This document shows positions 10,385-20,654 of a stretch of DNA of 64,000 bases, in pieces (the stretch's first letter is position 1; every line of letters begins with the position of its first letter). The translations under genes and the position numbers were made by a program. The DNA comes from Taudactylus pleione (lineage: Eukaryota > Chordata > Amphibia > Anura > Myobatrachidae), in NCBI GenBank assembly GCA_031769625.1, contig JAUIMM010000115.1, positions 12,756,501 to 12,820,500 of the forward strand, given 5' to 3'. The notes beneath the pieces were generated by a model. The model was given only the letters and a program-made list of their open reading frames with translations. It was not told where the DNA came from and did not search any database.

Positions 10385-10933
10385 GGCCCTCATTCAGAGC
10401 CGTACGCTCTGAGCAGAGCGCACGCTCTGCATGAGGGCCGGGCTCCTTTTTCATGGAGCGTCCTCCTGGACGCTCGTATAGCTGTGGGTCACCACCCACA
10501 GGCTATACGAGCGTGCATTTTGATGGCCGCGATGGTCGTGACCATCGCGACCATCGAAATTGCGAGCCGGAGCCTGCGGTTGAGGTTTTCAACCGCAAGC
10601 TCCGGAGTGATTTTGGCTCTATCAGAGCCAAAATCACTCCCACTGACATCACTAGTGATGTCAGTGGGCCGGCTTCTGACGGGAGGCGTTCCCGTGGGAA
10701 CGCCCCCGTCAGGGAGGCACGCCCCCGGCACGCCCACCAAAGGGGGCGTGCTGTCAATCAACATTGACAGCACGCCCCCTTTGATCGGACACAACGAGCG
10801 AAGGAAAGTCCTTCGCTCGTCGTGTCTGGCGCATGCGCACGACGGAGCTCCCGCCGTCGTGCGCATGCGCAGTGCACAACATCGACCCACTTGCGAGCGT
10901 ACAGCCGCTCGCGAGTGGGTCTGAATCAGGCCC
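10385..10933 (-). mobile_element. chained-hairpin element, copy H2 (subfamily 1)
   Basis: A 549-bp copy closely matching H1 but inverted. Its left edge is GGCCCTCATTCAGAG and its right edge TCTGAATCAGGCCC. A 3-bp AAG flanks both sides (10382-10384 and 10934-10936), supporting a 3-bp target duplication. The same order of hairpins is present. The stem equivalent to H1's fourth-from-end hairpin reads GCTTGCGG(A) rather than GTGGTTGA, and again pairs with its partner. Together with H1 it makes a large inverted repeat. Confidence 0.85.
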
Positions 10934-11346
10934 AAGGCTAGCAATATCAATAGCAATGTGTCTGAGATAAAATATTGAAAAGTCTCATTTGTCAGCAGCT
11001 ACTAAAATGCTGTAACAACTCTCTCCAACATTACCCCCGAAGAATCATTGTGTGAAAGATGACTTTGGTATAATAATCCACACCCAATATGAATTGTCTA
11101 CCTACCGGCATTAGCTGTTACTCATATGCTAACATCATCCTCCTGCTTCCTGGCTTACATAATTACTTATGAGCCATTGGTGAATATATCAGGACAACTT
11201 TTCTTGTCACTACTGTATGTCACTGCATTTTTGCAAGTGGCAATTTTTTTTATTGTCATGTTAAGATACTTTGTATATCTTTGCCTAACAGGTTTATAAA
11301 CATAGTTTTTTTCTCATTCTATGTGAGCTTGCAGAGTCACAACTTG
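10934..11346. other. no gene seen
   Basis: AT-rich sequence with no recognised coding region, RNA or repeat end. Confidence 0.4.
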
Positions 11347-11955
11347 GGGCCTGATTCAGAGCTGCTCGCTCGCACTGTGCGTTCGCAAGTGGCCCGTTGT
11401 TCTGCGCACGCGCATGCGCATGCTTCGTTCTGCGCATGCGCGAACTACACAATGCAATCGCAGCCCTCTCGCTCGCCCAGCAAAGGCAGCCCAGGGTAAT
11501 GAGTGACAGGAGAGGCCATTTGTGGGTGGCTACAGGGGCAGGACACTAATAATGGGGGGTTGCTGATGCGAATGCAGGCGTGCTTGAGTGTTTCAACGCC
11601 GTTTTAGAGGCGTGCATAATTAACAGGCAGTGTCATAGTACACGTCACTTGCCTTTTTTTACACTGTTTTCCTCGCAATGCTTGCGGTAGGGTAAAGCTA
11701 CCTCAAGCACTGCGTTCACATCCAATGGTGCTCGATGTACCAATGTATTAATACACTTCCTGGAGATGACGTGGTGCTGGTGGGCGGCTCTGCCTGTGCG
11801 ATTGGGCATACGCTCACACAAAGTGGCCGCTCGCTAAGACATGGTGGGCATGCTTATGCCTTGGTGAGTGTTTGCTTCCCGTGGCGTCACTTTGACAAAC
11901 TTGCATACGCATCTAGCGAGCGTACGCAGATAGCGAACGGGTCTGAATCAGGCCC
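11347..11955 (+). mobile_element. 609-bp MITE with GGGCCTGATTCAGAG ends (family 2)
   Basis: The left end GGGCCTGATTCAGAGC and right end GTCTGAATCAGGCCC are inverted. TTG flanks both sides (11344-11346, 11956-11958), a perfect 3-bp target duplication. The ends resemble the chained-hairpin elements but the interior differs. It carries TTTGTGGGTGG, AATGCAGGCGTGC and GTGCATAATTAACA words shared with the copies at 28388 and 52843. It is non-coding. The 3-bp duplication and GGGCC-type ends fit PIF/Harbinger. Confidence 0.8.
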
Positions 11956-12471
11956 TTGGATCACAGTGGCAAGTGGTAAATTTACCAGGTGCTAGATCCT
12001 TTTCCTCATCATTAATTTAGACAGGCTCAAGTTGCAAACACACCTATATAGAGGCTATCTTCTATTCTAGAATCTGCTATTCTTTTGAAAATCACTCCTC
12101 TGTGGACAATCATTGGTGATTATATCATTCTATATCAATAATGTACTGAGCATTGAGACAACCCCTGATGAAGTCTCAAAATGAAACAAAACACGTAGGG
12201 TAAAGAGGCTCTGAGATCCACTATAAGGGTACACAATCTAACACTGAACCCAAGAATAAGGGTGGAAAAGTCTTATACCTTGAGTGGAATGTCTGCAATT
12301 AACTGTGATGCAATTTGTATTGTAAATAGTGTGTTTTATACAACTAAATTAAAACAAGTTATTTCTCATTGTAGTATTGGGTCTATAGCCCTATGGTAAT
12401 ATTTACTGTATTTTGGTTATAGCACCATTGCTATCTTGTTTGTTGGGGCAGGTTTGTGACTTCGAAACACT
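11956..12471. other. unassigned; contains a decayed hammerhead-like motif
   Basis: At 12165-12171 CTGATGA is followed by GTCTC, a short loop, GAAAC and AAAACACGT, then GGGT pairing with an upstream ACCC. This matches the layout of a hammerhead core as found in Penelope terminal regions, with a base change at the GAAA-flanking G and a mismatch in stem II. It may be the remnant of a Penelope-type end. No coding region is seen. Confidence 0.4.
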
Positions 12472-13049
12472 AGGGGGTCTCTTTACTAAGAGGAGTAAGG
12501 GGGAAAACAGATCAGAGGCATTGACAATCCAAGTACATAATGCGTCTCGATATGTACTAATGGATTTGCTGTTCTGCTCTGCTGCTAGCGCTATTTCTGA
12601 GAGTTCTTATTGCACTGCCATAGGCTCCTATGGCAGCGATAAGTACCTCAGGTGTTATCAAAATATTTTTTACACTTACCATGTCCTGCATCTCCAGCGC
12701 CGCATCGTGTCCCCCGGCTGCCGCTAACTCCTTTCTTCTGTCTTCACTGGTATACTGCCTACAGGAAGTCCCTGCTGTCTGTTATTACCTAGTCAATAAA
12801 GTTGGGTATGAAAAACAATAAGTTGTGCTGCTTTTTTTTTGTGCTTACCTCTCAGACGCCGGAGATCAGCATGCAAATAACTATGCAGCTGACGGTAAGG
12901 AGGGGGGCAGACACCGCTGAAGGGTGAACTTAACGTTCACCTTTACTGTCAGCAGGTTTCTTAGTAAACATTGAGGTAGCCAGCTCCTGCCTCACAGCGC
13001 TATCAGGCGATAACTCCAACTTAAGTAGACTGTTAGTAAATAGACCCCT
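12472..13049. mobile_element. diverged MITE, GGGGGTCTCTTTACTAAG ends
   Basis: The left GGGGGTCTCTTTACTAAGAG and right CTGTTAGTAAATAGACCCCT are a mutated version of the ends seen at 13323. The interior is longer and different. It is non-coding. Confidence 0.65.
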
Positions 13050-13322
13050 GGAACAATGTAATACTTGTCAGTTAACAGATAATCTTCACAAAATCAGCTA
13101 GGAAACAGAGAATGCCAGTTCTATTGATTTGCGCCCTATAGTGGCTTGTTTGTGAATATATATATTTATAAAATGGTGTAGTATATTGAGAGCGATAAAA
13201 CCAACATGATTGGACACACTAGATCACATGACCGTGCATTATTTCCCAACGACCACACACCTAATTTGAGCCTCATCACAAATCCACAGCTGTATAACTC
13301 CACAAGTATAAACAATAAAATC
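13050..13322. other. no gene seen
   Basis: AT-rich spacer between two related MITEs. Nothing recognised. Confidence 0.4.
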
Positions 13323-13499
13323 GGGGTCTATTTACTAAGCAGTGTTAGGAGACAGAGTGAAAAGTGATAAGGTGCCAGCCAATCAGCTCCTAATTGTCAT
13401 TTTTCAAACACAGCCTGTGAGATGGCAGTTAGCAGCTGATTGGCTAGCAAGTTATCACTTTTCACTCTGTCTCCTAACACTGCTTAGTAAATAGACCCC
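13323..13499. mobile_element. 177-bp palindromic MITE (GGGGTCTATTTACTAAG)
   Basis: Nearly perfect inverted repeats: GGGGTCTATTTACTAAGCAG on the left and the complement CTGCTTAGTAAATAGACCCC on the right, extending inward through AGTGAAAAGTGATAA. A near-identical copy lies at 43677-43864. It is non-coding and folds back over almost its whole length. Confidence 0.85.
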
Positions 13500-14054
13500 A
13501 TAATCTCTCATAGACAGAGACACATTGCTCACAGAAAAGCAGCACATCACTGCCTCACTGAGACATAGACATCACTGCTTCACTGATACACACATTTCTG
13601 ACATTTCAAGAAATGTCCAAATTACTTCATGACTCAATGGACCTGACATTAATCCTCATCAAAAAACTTGAACAGGATTTACCTGAACAGTCATTCCAAA
13701 TCCAGCACATGCCAGCCCTGACTCTGAGGAAGCATTAAGCACTTCCTGCCAGTACAATTCACTGTTCAACATGTTTGCTTTCCAAAGTGAACCACTCTTA
13801 CACACTGTTATCCAGTTAAATGTTTATTCATTAAAAATAATTAAAATTAAGCAGCCTATTCTGAACAATTTTTTCCTCCTATTCTGTATCCCTGTCACCC
13901 TACATCATCTCTACCTAGAACTATTTTGTCACAGGGGGCCATTTTATAAGATAGAAATAGCACTTTTGGGTGTGCGGCCGTGCTGTGATATCTGCTTAAC
14001 TTGGGTTGTTGCATGTCACAACAACGCACACCACAGAGTGCGTATATATATATA
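13500..14054. other. no gene seen; short (TA)n at its end
   Basis: Unassigned sequence. A frame of 95 codons (13771-14058) has no domain signature and runs into the TA tract at about 14042-14054. Confidence 0.4.
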
Positions 14055-14466
14055 TTAGGGATGTGCGGGGCCATTTTTGCTGGATTTGGATTTGGCTCTG
14101 ATTCATCGTCCGGATTTGGATTTGGATTTGCCAAACCTGTCATGACTGGATTTGGATTTTTTACAAAAATTTACAAAAAAGGCTAAAATCATATAATTTG
14201 GGCTTTTTTTGATCCTAGAGTATTATTAACCTCAATAACATTAATTTACAATCATTTCCAGTCAATTTTGACCACCTCACAGCTCACAATATTGTTTTCA
14301 CCATTATTGGCCAAAGGTTGCAATGAGCTGGCCGGTTACTAAGCATCAGAGCAGCGGCACAGACACCGCAGTTTAAAGCACATCTATGACACATTACCAC
14401 ACAGCAGTTGCAGAAATGAAAGGTAGAGCAAGATGGAATTGTACTTGGAAAGTGGGGTACGGCAAG
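14055..14466 (-). mobile_element. hAT element end, same family as 650-2631
   Basis: Begins TAGGGATGTGC after a TA tract, then repeats landmarks of the first element: repeated GGATTTGGATTTGG, TATTATTAACCTCAATAACA, TCACAATATTGTTTT and GCAAGATGGAA. Only this terminal ~400 bp is recognisable. No transposase remains. Confidence 0.75.
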
Positions 14467-14470
14467 CAGA

Positions 14471-14647
14471 GTCACATTACTTGTTTACACAGTGGGCTAC
14501 GGCCCAAGAAGTCACAGTGCTTGTATACACAGTGGGCTGCGGCCTGCAGAGTCACAGTACTTGTTTACACAGTGGGCTAAGGCCCAAGGAGTCACAGTGC
14601 TTATACACACAGAGGGCTATTGCTCAAGAAGTCACGGTGCTTGTATA
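14471..14647. repeat. 40-bp tandem repeat, ~4.4 copies
   Basis: Units start at 14471, 14511, 14551, 14591 and 14631 with GTCACAGTGCTTGTATACAC-type sequence followed by AGTGGGCTACGGCCCAAGAA-type sequence. It follows directly on the hAT fragment. Confidence 0.9.
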
Positions 14648-14649
14648 TT

Positions 14650-15635
14650 CTAGTGCCCGCTATGCAATGCCCCCAGTAGTAGTGCCCCAAATAGTAATGC
14701 CCCCTGTAGTAATGCCCCCATTAGTAGTGCCCCCAGTTGTTGTGCCCCAAGTGGTAATGTCCTACTAGTAGTGCCTTCATTAGTAGTGCCCCCAGTAGTA
14801 ATGCCGCATTAGTAGTGCCCCCAGTAGTAATGCCTCTAGGAGTATGCCCCTCATTAGTAGTGCCCCCAGTAGTATGCCCCCATTAATAGTGCCCCTATTA
14901 GTATGCCACCATTAATATTGCCACCAGCAGTATGCCTCCATTAGTAGTGCCCCCAGTAGTAATGCCCCATTAGTAGTGCTCCCAGTAGTAATTATTCCAA
15001 TAGTAGTGTCCCCAGTGGTAATGTCCCCTATAGTAGTTCCCCCAGTAGTAATGTCCACATTAGTAGTGCCCCTAGTAGTATTGCCCCCATTAGTAGTGCC
15101 CCCTAGTAGTATGCCCCCATTTGTAGTGCCCCCAGTAGTATGCCCCCATTAATAGTGCCCCTAGTAGTATGCCGCCATTGATATTGCCCCCAGCAGTATG
15201 CCTCCATTAGTAGTGCCCCCAGTAGTAATGCCCCATTAGTAGTGCTCCCAGTAGTAATGCCTCCAATAGTAGTGTCCCCAGTGGTAATGTCGCCTATAGT
15301 AGTTCCCCCAGTAGTAATGCCTCCATTAGTAGTGCCCCCATTAGTAGTGCCCCTAGTAGTAATGCCCCCATTAGTAGTGCCACCAGTAGAATGCCCCCAT
15401 TTGTAGTGCCCCCAGTAGTATGCTCCATTAATAGTGCCCCCAGTAGTATGCCCCCATTAGTAGTACCCCTAGTAGCATGCCCCCATTAGTAGTGCCCCAG
15501 TAGTATGCCTGCATTAGTAGTGCCCCTAGTAGTATGCCCCCATTAGTAGTGCCCCTAGTAGTATGCCCTCATTAGAAGTGTCCCTAGTAGTATGCCCCCA
15601 TTAGTATGCCCCATTAGTAGTGCCCTAGTAGTATG
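14650..15635. repeat. 15-bp minisatellite with ~266-bp higher-order period
   Basis: The units alternate between GCCCCCAGTAGTAAT and GCCCCCATTAGTAGT, with 14-15-bp variants, for about 65 copies. A block beginning near 14881 (CATTAATAGTGCCCCT) recurs in the same variant order from about 15147, so a higher-order period of about 266 bp is superimposed. The array resumes after the inserted MITE, at 15950-16050. It is non-coding. Confidence 0.9.
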
Positions 15636-15643
15636 CCCCCATT

Positions 15644-15941
15644 CAGAGCCATAACTAGACTTTTTGGTGCCCTGTGCCAGAGAGAGCATTGACGCCCCCC
15701 TCCATTTTTTAAATAGGGACATAAGATAGTGCACCTGAAAAAGGGCCTTAGCTTCATGGAGAAGGGCCAAGGAAGAGATAGGGCTACTCCTTGGGCAGCC
15801 AGGAGATGCTGGGGATAAAAGAAGAGGAAGCTACAAGTAAGAATGATAATAAACAGGAAAATTGACAGTCCCTAACAGCGCCCCCTGCCCTGCGGTGCCC
15901 TGTGCCATGGTACTGGTCGTACTACTCTAGTTATGGTACTG
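15644..15941. mobile_element. 298-bp hAT-type MITE inside the minisatellite
   Basis: Ends CAGAGCCATAACTAGA and (complement) CAGTACCATAACTAGA. The 8-bp CCCCCATT lies on each side (15636-15643 and 15942-15949), matching the hAT duplication length, although that word is also part of the minisatellite unit. Internal GTGCCCTGTGCCA words are near both ends. It is non-coding. Confidence 0.85.
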
Positions 15942-15949
15942 CCCCCATT

Positions 15950-16050
15950 AGTAGTATGCCCCATTAGTAGTGCACCTAGTAGTATGCCCCCAGTAGTATG
16001 TCTCCATTAGTAGTGCCCCCAGTAGTTTGCCCCCATTATTAGTCGGGGGG
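15950..16050. repeat. 15-bp minisatellite, continuation
   Basis: Further AGTAGTGCCCCCAG-type units continue after the inserted MITE, in register with the array before 15636. Confidence 0.85.
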
Positions 16051-16059
16051 ACTAGTGGT

Positions 16060-16440
16060 AGTGCCCCTAACACAAAAAAAATACATTTAAAAAATAAACA
16101 CAATACTTACCTTGTGCCCCGCTCCTGAGTCCGCTGCCGTCCGGTCCGATGCTACTCGGATCTATGGGAGAGACGTCATGACGTCTCTCCCATCACGCAC
16201 AGCCAGGAGCCAGAAGGTGGAGCTCATGAGTGAGCTCCAGCTGGCTCCCTCCATGGACGCAGCAGCCAATGAGAGTCTGTCTGACTCTCATTGGCTGCTA
16301 TAAGAAACACACTCAAACCGCTCTCACTGCAGTCTGCCTAACACATGTGGGGCCCTGACGTCGGATCCTGTCGCGAGGATCCAACGTCAGGATGCTGATG
16401 GTCGGCCTCACAGTGGGATCCAAGTCAGTCATATATATAT
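16060..16440. repeat. run of short perfect hairpins, CpG-rich
   Basis: Successive foldbacks: GGGAGAGACGTCATGACGTC palindrome type at about 16166-16191, GGAGCTCATGAGTGAGCTCC at about 16219-16238, AGCCAATGAGAGTC and its complement at about 16264-16296, and CCTGACGTCGGATCC with the complement GGATCCAACGTCAGG at about 16355-16392. It resembles the chained-hairpin elements in design but not in sequence. It could be the terminal part of the repeat containing the minisatellite. Confidence 0.6.
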
Positions 16441-16995
16441 CAGTGTGACCGGGCACCCAAGAGTGGTATATCTATTATATATATATATATATATATATAC
16501 AGAAATCAAAGTGCGGCACTCAGCAGTGTGAATAAAAACATTAAACGGGTGTTCCCACCAGCAACGTTTTGGGCTTTAATTGACCATCTTCAGGCTACAT
16601 ATATCAAACGTACAAACATATAACAAATGCCTTAAATACCCGCTGTTCTCTGCTCCGGGCGCCGGGCTCCATCGGTCACCTCCCACATCACACGCGGAAC
16701 TTCCAGTAAGAACCGGAAACACCGTCACTGCTGTCAGACTGTAACCATGGCAACCCGGCACCTGTAAGGAGAGATCATAACAAAACAACAAAAATAAATG
16801 CAAAAATCTCTAAAAAGTGCACATACATAACAACTGTGAATGTAATAATCATCTATAATATCTAAGTTACAATTCAGTATTCATAACCACAGTTTAAAGA
16901 ATCTGAGATCAAAACATAATTACGATGTAAGCACCATATGAAATATATCAAAAGTACAAACTATTTCAATTCTATAGAACCATGATGCTGAAACC

Positions 16996-18809
16996 ATGGG
17001 TTCATATAAAGACATTATTATTAGACCAGTGGATAAGGGGAGTGGGATTGTAGTGCCTGATGTGGAGAAATATTGTGATGAGATATATCATCAATTGTCC
17101 GACACAGCGGTGTATGAGAAGTTGAAGAGTGACCCAACTATTAAGTTTAAGATGGAGGTAGATCAACTCCTTATGACAGATCTCAGTGGAGGCAGTATTG
17201 ATGAAGAGATTTACTACTTCCTTAAGGTTGAACATCCCAGGGTTCCACTACTATACACATTACCTAAGATCCACAAAAGCCTCACCCACCCTCCTGGACA
17301 CTCTATAGTCTCGGCCAGAGATTCGCTTTACAGTAACATCTTTAAGTATTTAGACTTTTTTCTCCTACCCTGTGTACAGGCGGGGATACGTATCTCAAGG
17401 ATACTACTGACTTGCTGAGATGTTTGATGCATTAGGTAACATTCCTCCTAATACTTGGTTATGTACGCTGGATATATCCAGCTTATACACTAATATTCCT
17501 CATGAGGGAGGTATAGAAGCTGTTCGAGAATTAATCACAAACAATACTCTGTATACAGGTCCTCCAGTAGAATTCTTTATTTGGCTGTTAGAGTTGACCC
17601 TCAGAAGGAACTATTTTTATTTTGATGGCCAATATTATGCCCAAAAGAGTGGATGTGCCATGGGCTCCCATGTCGCTCCAACTTATGCAAATGCCTATAT
17701 GGCAAAGGTGGAAGAGAGAGCTTTTTCTTTGACAGGTCAACAAGGGATAAAGTTTTATTCTATAAGAGATATATTGATGATGTGATCCTCTTTTGGAGTG
17801 GTAGACATGACGAAGAATTAATAGAGGGCATCAATGGAATGGACCACCCTATAAAGTTCACCTATCAGACCAGCTTGGAGGAGATTTCTTACCTGGGTGT
17901 TAATATCAGAGTAATAGGGAATAAAGTGTCAACTAAAGTATATACAAAACCCACGGATAGAAATACCCTCCTACGAGCTGATAGTTTCCATCCACAACCG
18001 ATGATTGATAGTTTACCTTATTCACAACTATTGAGGGTCAAAAGGATTACTAGTGAACCTGAAATACTTGAGGAAGAATTGGATAAGATGATGCATAAAT
18101 TTAGACAGAGGGGATATACAGAAAAATCCCTCACTGTGGCTCATCAAAAGGTGGATCTTATTCCTAGAGAAAAAACCATGATACAGAAAGAAAAATTGTT
18201 GGAGACTAACACTCTCAATTGGGTGCATACCTACAACATGGCACATGGTGCTATACATCAGACCAGTAAAAATCTTTGGCCGGTGAAATGTAATGATCAT
18301 GTACTTCACAGTTTAAGGAACACTATAATTCGATCTTGCTATAAAAGAGGAATAAATCTCAGAGACTGGGTAGTACACTCAGACATAACTGGACACTCAA
18401 AAACAACTGGTCTAATATGTAGACCAACTAATGGATGTCATAAGTGTATGGGATGTCTAACATGTAGCCACATGATTGTGGGCAAATATTTTATTCATCG
18501 ACATTCTGGTCGGAAATATGAGATCCAACATAGACTATCCTGTACTAGTACTCATGTTGTCTATTTAGTGAAGTGTATTGCGGATCATGCTATGTGGGTA
18601 AGACCATGCGCTCTTTTAAGGATCGCATAGCTCTACACAGATCGGCCATTAGATCAGCCTTGAGTGGAAAAGGGTCTGAACAACCGATTGCCCGACACTT
18701 TGCCAAATTTAAGCATAATTTGTCCAGTTTTAGGCATATGATTATTGATCAGGTATTAGATGATGGTAGAGGAGGAGATAGGCATAAAAGACTGAAGATT
18801 AGAGGCTAA
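16996..18809 (+). pseudogene. Penelope RT plus GIY-YIG endonuclease, frameshifted
   Basis: Four overlapping frames together span RT to the endonuclease. RT landmarks are IIIRPVDKGSGIVV, YTLPKIHKSLTHPPG, TLDISSLYTNIPH, SGCAMGSHVAPTYANAYMAK and the catalytic FYKRYIDDVILFW. A cysteine cluster CHKCMGCLTC lies in the linker, followed by GIY-YIG landmarks VVYLVKC and, in another frame, CGSCYVGKT with HRSAIR. Frame changes occur near 17418, about 17755 and about 18585. I saw no other stop. The N-terminal region upstream of the RT is absent. The family uses target-primed reverse transcription with a GIY-YIG nuclease. This copy cannot make the full protein. Confidence 0.9.
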
Positions 18810-19377
18810 ATGGATACACCATTTAGATACCACCAGACCTAGAGGTTTGAATGATGCATTGACTTATAGTGTCTTTTTTTGAAGGTTCTATCTGTGACGT
18901 TTTTCTATTTTTATGACATGATCTATAAATTATAATATTACGCAATATAATGGGGACTATGATGGCTCTACATTAGATATTTCAGCATCATGGTTCCTAT
19001 AGAATTGAAATAGTTTGTACTTTTGATATATTTCATATGGTGCTTCCATTGTAATTATGTTTTGATCTCAGATTCTTTAAACTGTGGTTATGAATACTGA
19101 ATTTTAACTTAGATATTGTAGATGATTATTACATTCACAGTCGTTATGTATGTGCACTGTTTAGAGACTTTTGTATTTATTTATGTTGTTTTGTTATGAT
19201 CTCTCCTCACAGGTGCCGGGTTGTCATGTTTACAGTCTGACAGCAGTGACGGTGTTTCCAGTCCTTACCGGAAGTTCCGTGTGTGATGTGGGAGGTGACT
19301 GATGGAGCCCGGGGCCGGGAGCAGAGAACAGCGGTTATTTAAGGTATTTGTTATATGTTTGTACGTTTGATATATGT

Positions 19378-19415
19378 AGCCTGAAGATGGGCAATTAAAG
19401 CCCGAAACGTTGCTG
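19378..19415 (+). ncRNA. hammerhead-ribozyme-like core in Penelope right arm
   Basis: CTGAAGA (19381-19387) is followed by T, stem II GGGC / GCCC with an A/T loop, GAAA (19404-19407), then CGTT. A two-base-pair stem III (A-C against G-U, palindromic ACGT) followed by T at the cleavage position is possible, as in minimal hammerheads described in Penelope elements, which are thought to act as dimers. One unpaired base precedes stem II. The inverted left arm (16565-16600) has a decayed version in which the G before AAA is lost. Confidence 0.5.
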
Positions 19416-19474
19416 ATGGGAACACCTGTTTAATGTTTTTATTCAGACCGCTGAGTGCCGCACTTTGATTTCTG

Positions 19475-19542
19475 TCTATGCTCCTGTAGTGGGCACCGCG
19501 GAATTACTACACAGGAAGGAGTGTGCTTGATCTAAGGACTTT

Positions 19543-19578
<36 letters not shown>

Positions 19579-19600
19579 AGATTATTTCCCAATATAGGAA
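19475..19600. repeat. spacer with (TA)n microsatellite
   Basis: Short unique sequence with a pure TA tract at about 19545-19576, between the two Penelope-like elements. Confidence 0.8.
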
Positions 19601-19689
19601 AAAACAGAGGGCACTCACCAAAGTAGTAACGCTTTTTCATTTAATCATATAGAGACAATCCAAGCAGCATCATATCGTCATCAGCGTTT

Positions 19690-19715
19690 CAGTCCTCTAA
19701 GACCTTTGTCAAGAT
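19690..19715 (-). ncRNA. degenerate hammerhead-like motif (arm 1)
   Basis: On the minus strand CTTGACAA is followed by AGGTC, a short loop, GGACT, then GAAACG. The expected CTGACGA could have decayed to CTGACAA by CpG loss. A stem II of about five pairs is present. Probably no longer catalytic. Confidence 0.35.
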
Positions 19716-20082
19716 TGCAGCATATTATGCATCATATAGCCAACAGCAGCACTCATCCAGCAGCATGCTTGTCCCACATAGTTATCATATCGGCGTCCAA
19801 GCGAAGCATGACCAGCTGATTCAGACTGTGTGTAAGTAACCATGGAGATACAAACCAAACCACTATCCTAAATGAAAGAAACGAACCCAAAATAAACCTA
19901 TACAGTAAAAGACTGCAAGCTTGCTTAGAAAAGAGTTATCCACATATTACTATAATAGCCAATAATAGGCTGTATCAAATAAATACATTTTAGTCAGTTA
20001 AAGTCAAAACAGAGTGGAATAAAAGCCAGAGATGAGCAGCATTAAATAGTGTAATAGCTACATTGTATCAACTAGGATCAAC

Positions 20083-20511
20083 TAGGAAAGTCCTTTGCTC
20101 ATTGTGTCTGATCAAAGGGGGCATGCTGTCGATGTTGATTGACAGCACGCCCCCTTTGGTAGGCGTGCCGGGGGCGTGCCTCCCTGACGGGGGCGTTCCC
20201 ACGGGAACGCCTCCCGTCAGAAGCCGGCCCACTGACATAACTAGTGATGTCAGTGGGAGTGATTTTGGCTCTGATAGAGCCAAAATCACTCCGGAGCTTG
20301 CGGTTGAAAACCTCAACCGCAGGCTCCGGCTCGCAGTTTCGATGGTCACGATGGTCACGACCATCGTGGCCATCAAACTGCACGCTCGTATAGCCTGTGG
20401 GTGGTGACCCACAGCTATACGAGCGTCCAGGAGGACGCTCCATTTTCATGGAGGGCGGCCCTCATTCAGAGCGTGCGCTCTGCTCAGAGCGTACGGCTCT
20501 GAATGAGGGCC
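20083..20511 (+). mobile_element. chained-hairpin element, copy H3, truncated (subfamily 1)
   Basis: It matches H1 from the AGGAAAGTCC hairpin to the right-end hairpin, ending GAATGAGGGCC, but lacks about the first 120 bp. TAT follows at 20512-20514. It lies in the 3' region of Penelope element 2. The opposite arm has subfamily-2 element H4 at the corresponding site, with ATA (the complement of TAT) as target duplication. Confidence 0.85.
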
Positions 20512-20654
20512 TATGTATCAGCTAGAAAAAGATACAACAAAAATATTACAATCACCAAGAATAAAGTGCAATCAATTAGAACAGATGGATACTATAAAAA
20601 ATACAAGAAATTAAAAAAATATTTGAAAAGTACTTCAATTAAAAAAGGCTGCAA

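Larger units (their letters stand above)
16501..19474 (+). mobile_element. Penelope-like element 1 with ~495-bp inverted arms
   Basis: An RT/GIY-YIG reading frame is flanked by inverted copies of one ~495-bp segment (16501-16993 and 18980-19474). Both outer edges read AGAAATCAAAGTGCGGCACT or its complement. The coding part starts only 3 bp after the left arm, already inside the RT domain, so the element is truncated at its 5' end and joined to an inverted copy of its own 3' region. TA tracts lie just outside both arms (16474-16499, 19545-19576). Penelope elements often show such partial inverted terminal repeats. Confidence 0.85.

Noticed and set aside
9110..10956. Open frames of 94-199 codons on both strands across H1 and H2
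   Set aside because: They occur in mirror-image on both strands because the sequence is a chain of palindromes. There is no domain, and subfamilies do not conserve the frame.
14650..15635. Possible CRISPR-like array
   Set aside because: There are contiguous 15-bp units without spacers, a higher-order period, and a vertebrate context. It is a minisatellite.
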